A stretch of DNA of 64,000 nt, taken from NCBI RefSeq assembly GCF_023614235.1, contig NZ_CP094264.1:3472001-3536000 (forward strand). Reading direction: 5' to 3'. Made by a program: the position numbers and the translations under genes. Below, piece by piece: positions 15,038 to 22,959 of this stretch. The notes beneath the pieces were generated by a model, which was not told the origin of the DNA, did no database searches, and saw nothing but the letters and a program-made list of their open reading frames with translations. Numbering within the stretch: the stretch's first letter is position 1; every line of letters starts with the position of its first letter. This DNA comes from Streptomyces sp. MRC013 (GTDB lineage: Bacteria > Actinomycetota > Actinomycetes > Streptomycetales > Streptomycetaceae).

Positions 15038-17358
15038 GCAACGACGCGGCCACCGCCATCCCGGCGGTCGACGTCCCCCGGCAGGCGCAGGAGCAGGAGC
15101 GGCCCGTCCGCGGGCTCGGCGCGTCGCTGCCGTCGGCCGACGCCCCCGCCAAGGCGCAGGGCACCTTCCCCTACGCCGCCGACCTGTGGGCCGAGGGCCT
15201 CCTGTGGGCGGCGATCCTCCGTTCCCCGCACGCGCACGCGCGCATCCGGTCGATCGACACGTCCGCCGCCGCGGCGATGCCCGGTGTGCGGGCCGTGGTG
15301 ACCCACGCGGACGTGCCGGGGGACGCGGCGTACGGCCGGACCGTCGCCGACCGCCCCGTCTTCGCGGCCGACGTGGTCCGCCACCACGGCGAGGCCATCG
15401 CGGCCGTGGCCGCGGACCACCCGGACGCGGCCAGGCTCGCGGCGGCGGCGATCATCGTCGACTACGAGGTGCTGGAGCCGGTCACCGACCCGGAGCAGGC
15501 GTTCTCCGCCCCGCCGCTGCACCCCGACGGCAACCTGATCCGCCACATCCCGCTCCGCTTCGGCGACCCCGACGTCACCGGCGAGGTGATCGTCGAGGGC
15601 CTGTACCGCATCGGCCGCCAGGACCCGGCGCCCATCGGCGCGGAGGCCGGTCTCGCGGTGCCGCGCCCGGACGGCGGCGTCGAGATCTACACGGCGTCCA
15701 CCGACCCGCACACCGACCGCGACCTGGCCGCCGCGTGCTTCGGCCTGCCGCCGGAGCAGGTGAGGATCGTCGTGACGGGAGTGCCCGGCGCGATGGGCGA
15801 CCGGGAGGACCCCGGCTTCCAGATCCCGCTCGGCCTGCTGGCCCTGCGGACGGGCGCGCCGGTGAAGCTCGCCGCGACCCGCGAGGAGTCGTTCCTCGGG
15901 CACGCCCACCGCCATCCGACGCTGCTGCGCTACCGCCACCACGCGGACGGGGAGGGCCGCCTGGTGAAGGTGGAGGCGCAGATCCTCCTCGACGGCGGTG
16001 CGTACGCCGACGCCTCCTCCGACTCCCTGGCGGCGGCCGTCTCCTTCGCCTGCGGCCCGTACGTCGTCCCGCACGCCTTCGTCGAGGGCTGGGTCGTCCG
16101 CACCAACAACCCGCCCGCCGGGCACGTGCGCGGCGAGGGCGCGATGCAGGTGTGCGCCGCGTACGAGGGCCAGATGGACAAGCTGGCGGCGAAGCTGGGC
16201 CTGGACCCGGCCGAACTGCGCATGCGCAACGTCCTCGCGACCGGCGACCTGCTGCCGACGGGCCAGACGGTGACGTGCCCGGCACCGGTCGCCGAACTGC
16301 TGGAGGCCGTACGGGAGTACCCGCTGCCGCCGCTGCCGGTGGACGCCTCGGAGGACGACTGGCTGCTGCCGGGCGGCCCGGAGGGCGCGGGGGAGCCGGG
16401 CGCGGTGCGGCGGGGCGTCGGCTACGCGCTGGGCATGGTGCACATGCTGGGCGCCGAGGGCACGGACGAGGTGTCGACGGCGACGGTGAAGGTCGAAGGC
16501 GGCGCGGCGACGGTGCTGTGCGCCGCCGTGGAGACCGGCCAGGGCTTCTCGACGCTGGCGCGCCAGATCGTCCAGGAGGTCCTGGGCGTGGAGGACGTGC
16601 GGGTGGCGCCCGTGGACACGGACCAGCCGCCGGCGGGCCCGACGGCGCACGGCCGCCACACGTGGGTGTCGGGCGGCGCGGTGGAGCGCGCGGCGAAGAT
16701 GGTCCGCACACAGCTGCTCCAGCCGCTGGCGCACAAGTTCGGCATGTCGACGGAGCTGCTCCAGATCCAGGAGGGCAGGATCAGCTCGTACGACGGCGTC
16801 CTGTCCACGACGGTGGCGGAGGCGCTGGAGGGCAAGGAGCTGTGGGCGACGGCACAGTGCCGCCCCCACCCGACGGAGCCGCTGGACGAGGCCGGGCAGG
16901 GCGACGCGTTCGTGGGCCTGGCGTTCTGCGCGATCCGCGCGGTGGTCGACGTGGACGTGGAGCTGGGCTCCGTACGGGTCGTGGAGCTGGCCGTCGCGCA
17001 GGACGTGGGCAGGATCCTGAACCCGGCCCAGCTGGCCACCCGCATCGAGGCCGGCGTCACCCAGGGCCTGGGCGCGGCACTCACCGAGAACCTCCGCACC
17101 CCGCGCGGCCTGGTCCGCCACCCGGACCTGACGGGCTACGCCCTGCCGACGGCGCTGGACACCCCCGACATCCGCATCGTGAAGCTGGTCGAGGAGCGGG
17201 ACGTGGTGGCCCCGTTCGGCGCGAAGGCGGCGAGCGCGGTACCGGTGGTCACCTCCCCGGCGGCCATCGCCTCGGCGGTCCGCGCCGCCACCGGCCGCCC
17301 CGTCAACCGCCTCCCCATCCGCCCCCAGTCCGCGGTGGTCCAGCCCCAGACGTCCTGA
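15034..17358 (+). CDS. Molybdopterin-subunit-like protein of XDH family, active-site residues substituted
   Basis: 774 residues from GTG 15034 (GGAGG nearby, GTGA overlap with previous gene). Has the a/b-hammerhead domain (GTFPYAADLWAEGLLWAAIL, about 43-62, through HHGEAIAAVAADHPDAAR) and the long Mo-binding domain. However, sites that line the molybdenum pocket are changed. The GGGFGGK loop reads PGAMGDRED (251-259). The R-G-F-G segment reads VRGEGAMQ (365-372). The motif expected to end K-G-V-G-E-P reads GAKAASAVP (729-737), putting Ala735 where the catalytic Glu belongs. The fold looks complete and the cluster/FAD partners are intact, so it is not a simple pseudogene. It may catalyse a different reaction, or be non-catalytic. 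Confident in family, not in reaction. Confidence 0.8.
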   Translation: MSNDAATAIPAVDVPRQAQEQERPVRGLGASLPSADAPAKAQGTFPYAADLWAEGLLWAAILRSPHAHARIRSIDTSAAAAMPGVRAVVTHADVPGDAAYGRTVADRPVFAADVVRHHGEAIAAVAADHPDAARLAAAAIIVDYEVLEPVTDPEQAFSAPPLHPDGNLIRHIPLRFGDPDVTGEVIVEGLYRIGRQDPAPIGAEAGLAVPRPDGGVEIYTASTDPHTDRDLAAACFGLPPEQVRIVVTGVPGAMGDREDPGFQIPLGLLALRTGAPVKLAATREESFLGHAHRHPTLLRYRHHADGEGRLVKVEAQILLDGGAYADASSDSLAAAVSFACGPYVVPHAFVEGWVVRTNNPPAGHVRGEGAMQVCAAYEGQMDKLAAKLGLDPAELRMRNVLATGDLLPTGQTVTCPAPVAELLEAVREYPLPPLPVDASEDDWLLPGGPEGAGEPGAVRRGVGYALGMVHMLGAEGTDEVSTATVKVEGGAATVLCAAVETGQGFSTLARQIVQEVLGVEDVRVAPVDTDQPPAGPTAHGRHTWVSGGAVERAAKMVRTQLLQPLAHKFGMSTELLQIQEGRISSYDGVLSTTVAEALEGKELWATAQCRPHPTEPLDEAGQGDAFVGLAFCAIRAVVDVDVELGSVRVVELAVAQDVGRILNPAQLATRIEAGVTQGLGAALTENLRTPRGLVRHPDLTGYALPTALDTPDIRIVKLVEERDVVAPFGAKAASAVPVVTSPAAIASAVRAATGRPVNRLPIRPQSAVVQPQTS

Positions 17359-17685
17359 CGCGGCCGTGCGGCCGGGGCGCGCCCGTGCAGTGAGAGCGGT
17401 CGAGGGCCTCGCTTGCAGGGAGGAAGGCGTTCCGCCACCACGGGGGAAGGGCCGGTCCTGTGAGCCGTCACCGGCGAGCCCTGTCGTTCGTCGCGCCGTC
17501 ATGCTCTTCGGCGGGCCCCTCCCCGCGCAGCTCTGGCGGCAGTCCTCCGGCTGCGCCGGAAACGCCACCGCCCTTACCGTGGCAGCTCGTGTCACCTTCA
17601 CGGGCTTGCGGGGGACTTCCTCATCCGACGCGGCACCGAGGTCCCCGGCTATGACCCCGAATCTCTCACCGAGCAGCAGCGCAGT
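17359..17685 (+). other. Gap with open frame possibly belonging to the next gene
   Basis: No confident gene start. The frame of the following small ORF is open upstream back to 17464 and reads sensible protein-like sequence from about 17599 (GLAGDFLIRRGTEVPGYDPE), but with no ATG/GTG/TTG start. This suggests the 17686 ORF is the C-terminal remnant of a longer gene whose 5' part was lost or has decayed. Confidence 0.4.
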
Positions 17686-17925
17686 GTGGTGGAAGAGGCT
17701 CCGCAAGACCCCGCCCAGAACCTCTTCACCGCTTCCGAGCACCTTGCCCGGCTCAAGGCGGAGAGCGAGTTCGCCGACGTACCGGCGGAAGAAACGACCC
17801 CAGCCCGGTACCAGGAGCTTGCCGCGCGCCACAACGGCGGCCCGTACTGGCGGACCGACGACGCACGGGCCCACGGGCGTGGATTCACAAACAACCTGAA
17901 CCAGGCAAGGAACGCACTGCGCTGA
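17686..17925 (+). CDS. Unknown small protein, probably an N-terminally truncated remnant
   Basis: 79 residues from GTG 17686 (tandem GTG GTG), hydrophilic, helical character (NLFTASEHLARLKAESEF), ending FTNNLNQARNALR. I do not recognise the family. Codon use and lower GC fit a transferred accessory gene. The stop overlaps the next start (TGATG), which supports real translation. Protein-like sequence continues upstream in frame to about 17599 without a start codon, so the annotated start may be only the first available one. Confidence 0.5.
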   Translation: MVEEAPQDPAQNLFTASEHLARLKAESEFADVPAEETTPARYQELAARHNGGPYWRTDDARAHGRGFTNNLNQARNALR

Positions 17926-18236
17926 TGACTTCCTCCTGCCATCCGGACGATGACCGTGGTTGCCTCCGCCTGGTCCTGGCCGTCCCCTTGGGTCTTCACA
18001 CCCTCATCGCCGCGTTCTTCTGCTGGACGGCCCTGACCGTGCGCCCGTCAGGGTCCTGGGACGACGAGGCGTACGCCGGCATCGCCCTATCCTGCGTCCT
18101 CAGCACCGGGACTGCCATCGCGACCGTGGGACTGTGGTTGTTCCCATCGGTACGCCGGGTCATGGGCTGGTGGTGGGTGGCGCCGGCCGCCGTGCTCGGA
18201 ATCGTGGCCGGGGCTCGATGGGGGACGGGAGGCTGA
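17925..18236 (+). CDS. Small membrane protein, unknown
   Basis: 103 residues with three hydrophobic stretches: about 16-37 (LVLAVPLGLHTLIAAFFCW), 51-71 and 79-97 (GWWWVAPAAVLGIVAGA), so probably three TM helices. ATG overlaps the stop of the preceding ORF by one base (TGATG), implying a coupled pair. No family recognised. Confidence 0.6.
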   Translation: MTSSCHPDDDRGCLRLVLAVPLGLHTLIAAFFCWTALTVRPSGSWDDEAYAGIALSCVLSTGTAIATVGLWLFPSVRRVMGWWWVAPAAVLGIVAGARWGTGG

Positions 18237-18510
18237 ACCGCACCAGCGGTGGAGTGGGGACTTCGGGTCGTGCACGAGTGCGGGGCCCTCCTCGTGGCGG
18301 GTGAGGAAGGCCCGCCTCAGCCCAGTCGGTGTGGCGGGCGCGGGTGCAGGTGATGGAGAAGAACGGTCGCTCGTCGGGGGTGGGGGAACCGGACTTGTGG
18401 ACCTCCTCCGCGGGGGTGCAGAACCCGGGGCCACCCGAATCGCACTCCTGGGTGCGGTCGGATTCCCCCGCGCTGGCGGCTGTCCGCTGCGTTGTGCGCC
18501 CGGATCCCAT
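18160..18510 (-). pseudogene. Decayed copy of the small Cys-containing gene at 22086-22271
   Basis: Minus-strand frame from ATG 18510 parallels the intact gene: DRTQECDSGGPGFCTPAEEV matches GRTQECESGEHEPCTPVEV, and TPDERPFFSITCT matches GPDERPFFSFACT. The intact gene's TGA reads TGG here, so the frame runs on to 18160, over the end of the membrane-protein gene on the other strand. Just upstream (about 18511-18600) lies a remnant of the second small gene (NVYAC.ACAPLFPP, then MLDLLDGGR) with a one-base deletion and no 5' half. It looks like a dead duplicate. Confidence 0.7.
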
Positions 18511-18600
18511 CGCCCGCCGTCCAAAAGGTCGAGCATGTCGGGGCCGGCGGGAACAGTGGTGCGCACGCCGTGCAGGCGTAGACGTTGAAGCCGAGGCCGG
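18322..18600. repeat. Imperfect direct repeat, left copy
   Basis: About 280 bp, roughly three-quarters identical by eye to 22085-22365 in the same orientation, with small indels. The two copies bracket the WXG-like/DUF6571/lipoprotein operon (18773-22018). Confidence 0.65.
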
Positions 18601-18772
18601 TCGGTCCCGTCGGGGTCGCTTGACCGGCCCGGATCGCATACGGATCCGGCCGTGGTCCGTGTCGTTCCGGCCGTTGGTGCCGCAGCGTCGTACCGATGAC
18701 CGGAGTTCTTGGCGGGCGGGGTCTCCGTAGGCCCCTAGGGTGGGAATTCCTGACGGCCGATGGGGGAGGACG

Positions 18773-19198
18773 ATGTCGTTCGAGGAAGAGTGGAGTGGCC
18801 TCAAGCGGGCAGCGGTAGAGCGCCGGACCGCCATGCGGCTCAACCAGCTCGCGTCCGCGGGCGGAGGCGGAGGCGGTACGGCGGACCTACGGTCCGCTCC
18901 GGAGAAGAAGCGGAAGGCCGCCGACGCCATCGAGAACAGGTTGGAGCGGGGCACCCGAGAAGCGGGGGACCTCGTCGACGAGCCCACGGGAGCGGCGGTC
19001 CGCGCCTTCGCCGGCTGGGACACGGCCGTCGGCCTGAAGAAGTCCCACGAGAAGTGGGAGGACCAGGTGAAGCGCCTCTTAGGACGCCTGACGTGGCACA
19101 AGGGGCAGCTGCGCAGCACCGTCACAATCCTGGGAAGCACCGATGTGGGTGTTCACCACACGATCCAGCGGCCGCAGTCGAAGATCTCGGGACTGTAG
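18773..19198 (+). CDS. WXG100-like small helical protein, first gene of DUF6571 operon
   Basis: 141 residues from ATG 18773 (preceded by GGGGGAGGA). Begins MSFEEEWSGLKRAAVERRTA, then a Gly-rich loop (SAGGGGGGTADLRSAPEKKR) and a long helix. W-containing segments GWDTAVGLKKSHEKWEDQVK resemble small helical partners of type VII-like substrates in Streptomyces. It precedes the DUF6571 gene by 8 bp, which fits a chaperone or partner role; this is inference. TAGGGT at 18736-18741 may be its -10 box. Confidence 0.65.
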   Translation: MSFEEEWSGLKRAAVERRTAMRLNQLASAGGGGGGTADLRSAPEKKRKAADAIENRLERGTREAGDLVDEPTGAAVRAFAGWDTAVGLKKSHEKWEDQVKRLLGRLTWHKGQLRSTVTILGSTDVGVHHTIQRPQSKISGL

Positions 19199-19206
19199 GG
19201 GGAGAC

Positions 19207-21351
19207 GTGCCCACGTACCGGGAGATTTTGGAGATGGACTTCTCCGTCCTTACCAAGGCCGCCGACAGTTGGAAGAGCACTGCGGCGAAGTTCAAGACAC
19301 TTGAGGACGTCTTCGCTCGCGAGGTGCAGACCGTCTCCACTAGCGGTGACTGGGTGGGGGAGAGCGCCAGCGCCTCCGTCAAGCCCTTCGCGGTGACGCG
19401 GCAGGAATACGATGCGGCGCAGAAAGAGGCGCTCGGCATGGAGTCGCTCCTGCGGGACGCCCACTCCACCTTCGTTCGACTCAAGGCCGACGTGAAGTCG
19501 GCCGTCGCCGATGCCGTGGACGCGGGTATGAAGGTCTCGGATGGCGGCGCCGCGAGCTACGACTTCGGCAAGGTCGACGCAGCCACGGCCAACAGCATCC
19601 GCCACGATCCGGACCTGCGGAACACGGAGCAGGCGTACACGAAGCGGATCACGGACGCGGTGAAGGCGGTCAACGACTTCGACGAGGACGTGAAGCGGGC
19701 CCTGATCAGCGCGACAGGTGCGGACGGCACCTCGCCCTTCGGGTTCAACTCCAAGCCGGTCGGCGACGTCGAGGCGGTGGAGGCGCTCGCCCTCACGGAG
19801 AAGATCCGTTCCGGCAAGGCGTCGCCCGAGGAGCTTCAGGAGTACCGGGACCTCCTCCGGCGGAACTCCGGCGACAAGCACTTCAGCGAGGCCTTCCTGC
19901 ACGCGCTGGGCCCCAGGGAGACCGTGCTGCTGTCCGACCGGATGAACCTGGCGGCGCACGAGCGAGGAGTGTCCGAGGCCGACCGGAAGCTCTACGAGTC
20001 CATCAACGCGGGCCTCGCCTCGACGGTCGCCTCCGGCACCAGGGATCCGAACAGCTACGCCTACCGACCATTCGTCGACGGCCTCAAAGCCTTCGGCGAC
20101 GACTCCTGGGGTGGGGTGAGGCCACTGCACGGGTACCAGGCCTTGGTGACCCTGATGTCGCACGGCGAGGGCTACGGCAAGGAGTTCCTCAACGAGATCG
20201 GCGAGGGGATTATCGCGGCCGAGAAGGCCCGCCCCAACATCTGGGTCCACGCCCAGGACGTCGAGCGGCCCAATCTCGCGGCCGATCCGCTGGACGGTCT
20301 GCTGAAGGTCATGAGCAAGGAGCCGGACGCGGCCACGTACTTCCTCGACCCGGAAGCGAAGGGCAACAAGAACGACCACCTCAAGTATCTGCTCACCGAA
20401 CGGCAGTGGAGCAACGAGTACGTGGCGCCGCTGTACGGACCGCTGCAGGAGATCACCAATCCCCACCAGGGCTCCGGCCTCGGGGCCGCCCTCCAGGCCG
20501 CCGCGACCGGCCACGGGCCCGGCGAGAAGCTCGGGTCCCCCGGTCCCCACACCGAGGGCCAGGCCCGCGTCATGCACAACGCCATCAGGCTGCTTGACAG
20601 GGACGCGGGCGGCGACGAGTTCCCGGAGCACCTGGCCGGGATCCGCCAGCCGATGGCCAGGGCGCTCGCGGACTACGTGGCGGACACCCATCTGATCCTG
20701 GGAGGACAGGAATCCAGTCTCGGGGGCGTCGGTGGCAGCGAATCAATCCACGGAGCCGGGGACAAGGCGCACCTGGCCGTCGGTCAGGCAAGTCTCATCC
20801 GTGTGATGCGCGGCATCGCCGATGACGCTCCCTCCTACGCCTTGCTGTACGAGGCTGAACGCGTCTACGCCGCTGATCGGCTCGCCACTGTGCCGGAGTT
20901 CCATGGGAACAGAGTGCATGGGGACAGCTCGGAGTGGAACGACCGGGCGCGAGACATCGGCGTAGCGATGGGTGCCATCAACGGGATTGGTGCCGATGTG
21001 TATCAGGATAAACAGGATGAGAAGGTCGAATGGGCGGAGGATACCGCCGAATACTCGGCGATCGGAGCCAACGGCCTGATTGGGGAGATTCCGATTGTCG
21101 GCACAGTCGGCGGGGCTTTGGTCGACAGTATCAAGTACGACTGGGTGAAGGACGTGACTGCCGAAGCCGAGCAACAGGGGAAGCTCGACGCCAGTGAAAA
21201 TTACGATCATTGCATGGGCGGTACCAACAAGCTGCTTGACCAGTGGGCTGCCAGTAGGGGTATTTCGGAGGATGGCGCCTTCAAGGAGGCAAAGAACAGT
21301 GCGAACGATGGGTACACGTCCGGGCGTAGTGCGGCTTCGAACCACTTGTGA
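19207..21351 (+). CDS. DUF6571-family protein with WXG-like N-terminus
   Basis: 714 residues from GTG 19207 (GGGGGAGAC upstream). The start (P)TYREILEMDFSVLTKAADSW and VSTSGDWVGESASASVKPFA (about residues 45-65, with a W-x-G) resemble WXG100/ESX-type helical hairpins; the middle and C-terminal parts match what I recall of DUF6571 proteins, common and multi-copy in Streptomyces. A Gly/Val-rich hydrophobic segment IGANGLIGEIPIVGTVGGAL (about 618-637) near the C-terminus could be membrane-active, as in polymorphic toxins that cross membranes. No catalytic motif recognised. Probably a secreted or surface protein of a type VII-linked conflict or developmental system; function unproven. GC is visibly lower than the flanks. 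Confidence 0.72.
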   Translation: MPTYREILEMDFSVLTKAADSWKSTAAKFKTLEDVFAREVQTVSTSGDWVGESASASVKPFAVTRQEYDAAQKEALGMESLLRDAHSTFVRLKADVKSAVADAVDAGMKVSDGGAASYDFGKVDAATANSIRHDPDLRNTEQAYTKRITDAVKAVNDFDEDVKRALISATGADGTSPFGFNSKPVGDVEAVEALALTEKIRSGKASPEELQEYRDLLRRNSGDKHFSEAFLHALGPRETVLLSDRMNLAAHERGVSEADRKLYESINAGLASTVASGTRDPNSYAYRPFVDGLKAFGDDSWGGVRPLHGYQALVTLMSHGEGYGKEFLNEIGEGIIAAEKARPNIWVHAQDVERPNLAADPLDGLLKVMSKEPDAATYFLDPEAKGNKNDHLKYLLTERQWSNEYVAPLYGPLQEITNPHQGSGLGAALQAAATGHGPGEKLGSPGPHTEGQARVMHNAIRLLDRDAGGDEFPEHLAGIRQPMARALADYVADTHLILGGQESSLGGVGGSESIHGAGDKAHLAVGQASLIRVMRGIADDAPSYALLYEAERVYAADRLATVPEFHGNRVHGDSSEWNDRARDIGVAMGAINGIGADVYQDKQDEKVEWAEDTAEYSAIGANGLIGEIPIVGTVGGALVDSIKYDWVKDVTAEAEQQGKLDASENYDHCMGGTNKLLDQWAASRGISEDGAFKEAKNSANDGYTSGRSAASNHL

Positions 21352-22018
21352 ACGTCGGCGCCCCCTTCGTGGGAATGCACGCGTCGCACTGCTTGTCGGG
21401 TTGGGGTTGTTAGCGACCTCGTGTGACGGCAATATCCGGGAGGGGTTGGCCGATAATTACCTGTGTCATCTTCAGTCGGAATCCGCAGAGAGGGATGCCG
21501 TGCTGAAGACGCTTGATGCCGATGAGGTCAGAACTACGATTTTTGCAGTGCCTTCCGATCTTGCAGAGGACGTGGAGAGTGAACTGCGGCGGCTGGAGTC
21601 CGGAAAAGACCCACTGCCTTCCAATTTGTGCCTGTTCGAAGGAGCGACGGATGACTCCGAGGGGTCCGTGCGCATCATGCTGCAGTGGGCTGCGCCGGGT
21701 AGAGGGAAGACGGCGGGACGCCCGCTGAGGGACGCCAGTCATTATGTGGTGAATGGTCTTCCCGCAGAAGCCAACGAAGGCGATGCCAAGCTCAGCTTCT
21801 CCTGTGTGATGCCAGGTGAGTTCCGCGATGCGTCGCGGAAAGCTCAGATGGTCGGGTGGGTATCCCTCACCGGTGGCCCCCGCAAGGGTTCCCAGAGGGA
21901 CTGGGATGTCCGGCATGTGGCCTTGTCGTACCGCATGGCGCAGAAGGCCGTCGAAGTGCTGGGGTGTGAGAACAAGCCCCTCCAGGGCGACCCCGTGGTG
22001 AAGCCCGTCAAAGGGTGA
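21329..22018 (+). CDS. Putative lipoprotein downstream of the DUF6571 gene
   Basis: 229 residues from GTG 21329, overlapping the previous gene by 23 bp (ATG 21308 is an alternative). Basic N-terminus (TTCERRRPLRGNAR), hydrophobic VALLVGLGLLA, then lipobox LATSC, so it is likely lipidated and anchored outside the membrane. The mature domain is Asp/Glu-rich with three further cysteines; no family recognised. In this operon position it may be the cognate immunity or anchoring protein for the DUF6571 product; this is inference from layout only. Confidence 0.68.
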   Translation: MRLRTTCERRRPLRGNARVALLVGLGLLATSCDGNIREGLADNYLCHLQSESAERDAVLKTLDADEVRTTIFAVPSDLAEDVESELRRLESGKDPLPSNLCLFEGATDDSEGSVRIMLQWAAPGRGKTAGRPLRDASHYVVNGLPAEANEGDAKLSFSCVMPGEFRDASRKAQMVGWVSLTGGPRKGSQRDWDVRHVALSYRMAQKAVEVLGCENKPLQGDPVVKPVKG

Positions 22019-22084
22019 GTGAGGACGACGACGCACCTCCGGGCGGGGCCTTCCTCCTGCGATGGGAGGGAGGCCCCGCCTCGG

Positions 22085-22365
22085 TTCAGTCGGTGCGGCA
22101 GGTGCAGGTACAGGCGAAGGAGAAGAACGGGCGCTCGTCGGGGCCGGGGGAGTCGGACTCGTACACCTCCACGGGGGTGCAGGGCTCGTGCTCGCCCGAC
22201 TCGCACTCCTGCGTGCGGCCGGACTGTCTGGCGTCGGCGGCGATCTGCTCCTTGGTACGTCCGGGCCTCATCGCTCGCCGTCCAGGAGGTCGAGCACGTC
22301 GGGGACCGGTGGGAACAGCGGTGCGCAGGCGGGGCACGCGTAGACGTTGAAGCCGGGTCCGCTGG
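22085..22365. repeat. Imperfect direct repeat, right copy
   Basis: Contains the intact small genes at 22086-22271 and most of 22268-22456; matches 18322-18600. Shared stretches include GGAGAAGAACGG, GCTCGTCGGGG and GCGTAGACGTTGAAGCC. Confidence 0.65.
22086..22271 (-). CDS. Small Cys-rich protein, third gene of a coupled minus-strand trio
   Basis: 61 residues, ATG 22271, overlapping the upstream gene by 4 nt (ATGA). Sequence GRTKEQIAADARQSGRTQEC, CTPVEVYESD, then FSFACTCTCRTD: five cysteines, three of them in a C-T-C-T-C tail. No known family. A decayed duplicate lies at 18160-18510. Conservation of the reading frame relative to that copy supports it being a real gene. Confidence 0.65.
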   Translation of the reverse strand: MRPGRTKEQIAADARQSGRTQECESGEHEPCTPVEVYESDSPGPDERPFFSFACTCTCRTD

Positions 22366-22456
22366 CGGAGTGGACTTCGGACACCACCACGGGTTCGTCC
22401 GCGATCCGGTCGCACCGCACGCACATCCGGACCGGCTTCCGTGCCGACGGGCTCAC
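22268..22456 (-). CDS. Small zinc-ribbon-like protein, second gene of the trio
   Basis: 62 residues from GTG 22456, overlapping both neighbours by 4 nt (GTGA before, ATGA after). Two CxxC pairs, MCVRCDRIADEPVVV and NVYACPACAPLF, make a four-Cys metal site likely. The C-terminus VPDVLDLLDGER is acidic. Similar short proteins occur widely in Streptomyces beside small GntR regulators, as I recall; function unknown. Confidence 0.72.
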   Translation of the reverse strand: MSPSARKPVRMCVRCDRIADEPVVVSEVHSASGPGFNVYACPACAPLFPPVPDVLDLLDGER

Positions 22457-22821
22457 CGTGGGACCCCCGCCCCGTGCAGGATCCGTGTGTCCAGGTCGAT
22501 GCCGAAGTCCGCCGCGAGGAGGAGGGTGAGCCTTCGCCTGGCCTGGTTCTCGCGGCGTTCGTGCGCCAGGAGGTAGGGGCGGACGAGGGGTGAGGCGTGG
22601 CCGTCGAGCGGTTCGGCCGACCCGTACGGGGAGCGGAGTCGCGGGAGGCCCGCCCGGGGGGCTTCCCACCGGGTAGGGATGTCGGTGATGCCGGGGGTGG
22701 GGGTGGGCCGGCCGGCGCCCGCCCGCCTTCGGCCGGAACCGGGGGCGAGTAAGCCCGGCAGCAGGCGCACCAGGGTGGGGATAATGCTCACTGTCGACGC
22801 TCCTAGAACAGCGTTGGCCAT
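22453..22821 (-). CDS. Unknown Streptomyces protein, first gene of the trio
   Basis: 122 residues from ATG 22821. N-terminus STVSIIPTLVRLLPGLLAPG, a basic/Pro middle, then LDGHASPLVRPYLLAHERRE and a helical RRRLTLLLAADFGIDLDTRI tail. I recall similar Streptomyces proteins with the LDG-A-ALVRPYL motif but no function. Divergent from the GntR gene across about 140 bp that hold the phased repeats, so it is the likely target of that regulator. Confidence 0.65.
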   Translation of the reverse strand: MANAVLGASTVSIIPTLVRLLPGLLAPGSGRRRAGAGRPTPTPGITDIPTRWEAPRAGLPRLRSPYGSAEPLDGHASPLVRPYLLAHERRENQARRRLTLLLAADFGIDLDTRILHGAGVPR

Positions 22822-22886
22822 GCCCCGGGAGTCCTGGCCGACTCGCCGGGGTCTTCTGTGCGCCAACGTAACCGATGCCGAAAGTT

Positions 22887-22916
22887 GTCGGCAGTGGTAG
22901 ACAGTGGTTGACAGTT
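22887..22916. promoter_or_regulatory. Three phased 10-bp direct repeats between GntR and its divergent operon
   Basis: GTCGGCAGTG (22887-22896), GTAGACAGTG (22897-22906), GTTGACAGTT (22907-22916): tandem units exactly one helical turn apart. The third contains TTGACA (22908-22913), a consensus -35. The position in the divergent intergenic space suggests an operator where several regulator molecules bind one DNA face. Confidence 0.55.
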
Positions 22917-22959
22917 GTTGGTGATGCACGGCCGTTGCTGGACGTTTACGTTCGCTTCC

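Noticed and set aside
12489..17358. Straight annotation as xanthine dehydrogenase
   Set aside because: The large subunit lacks the key active-site residues, so only the family, not the reaction, is supported.
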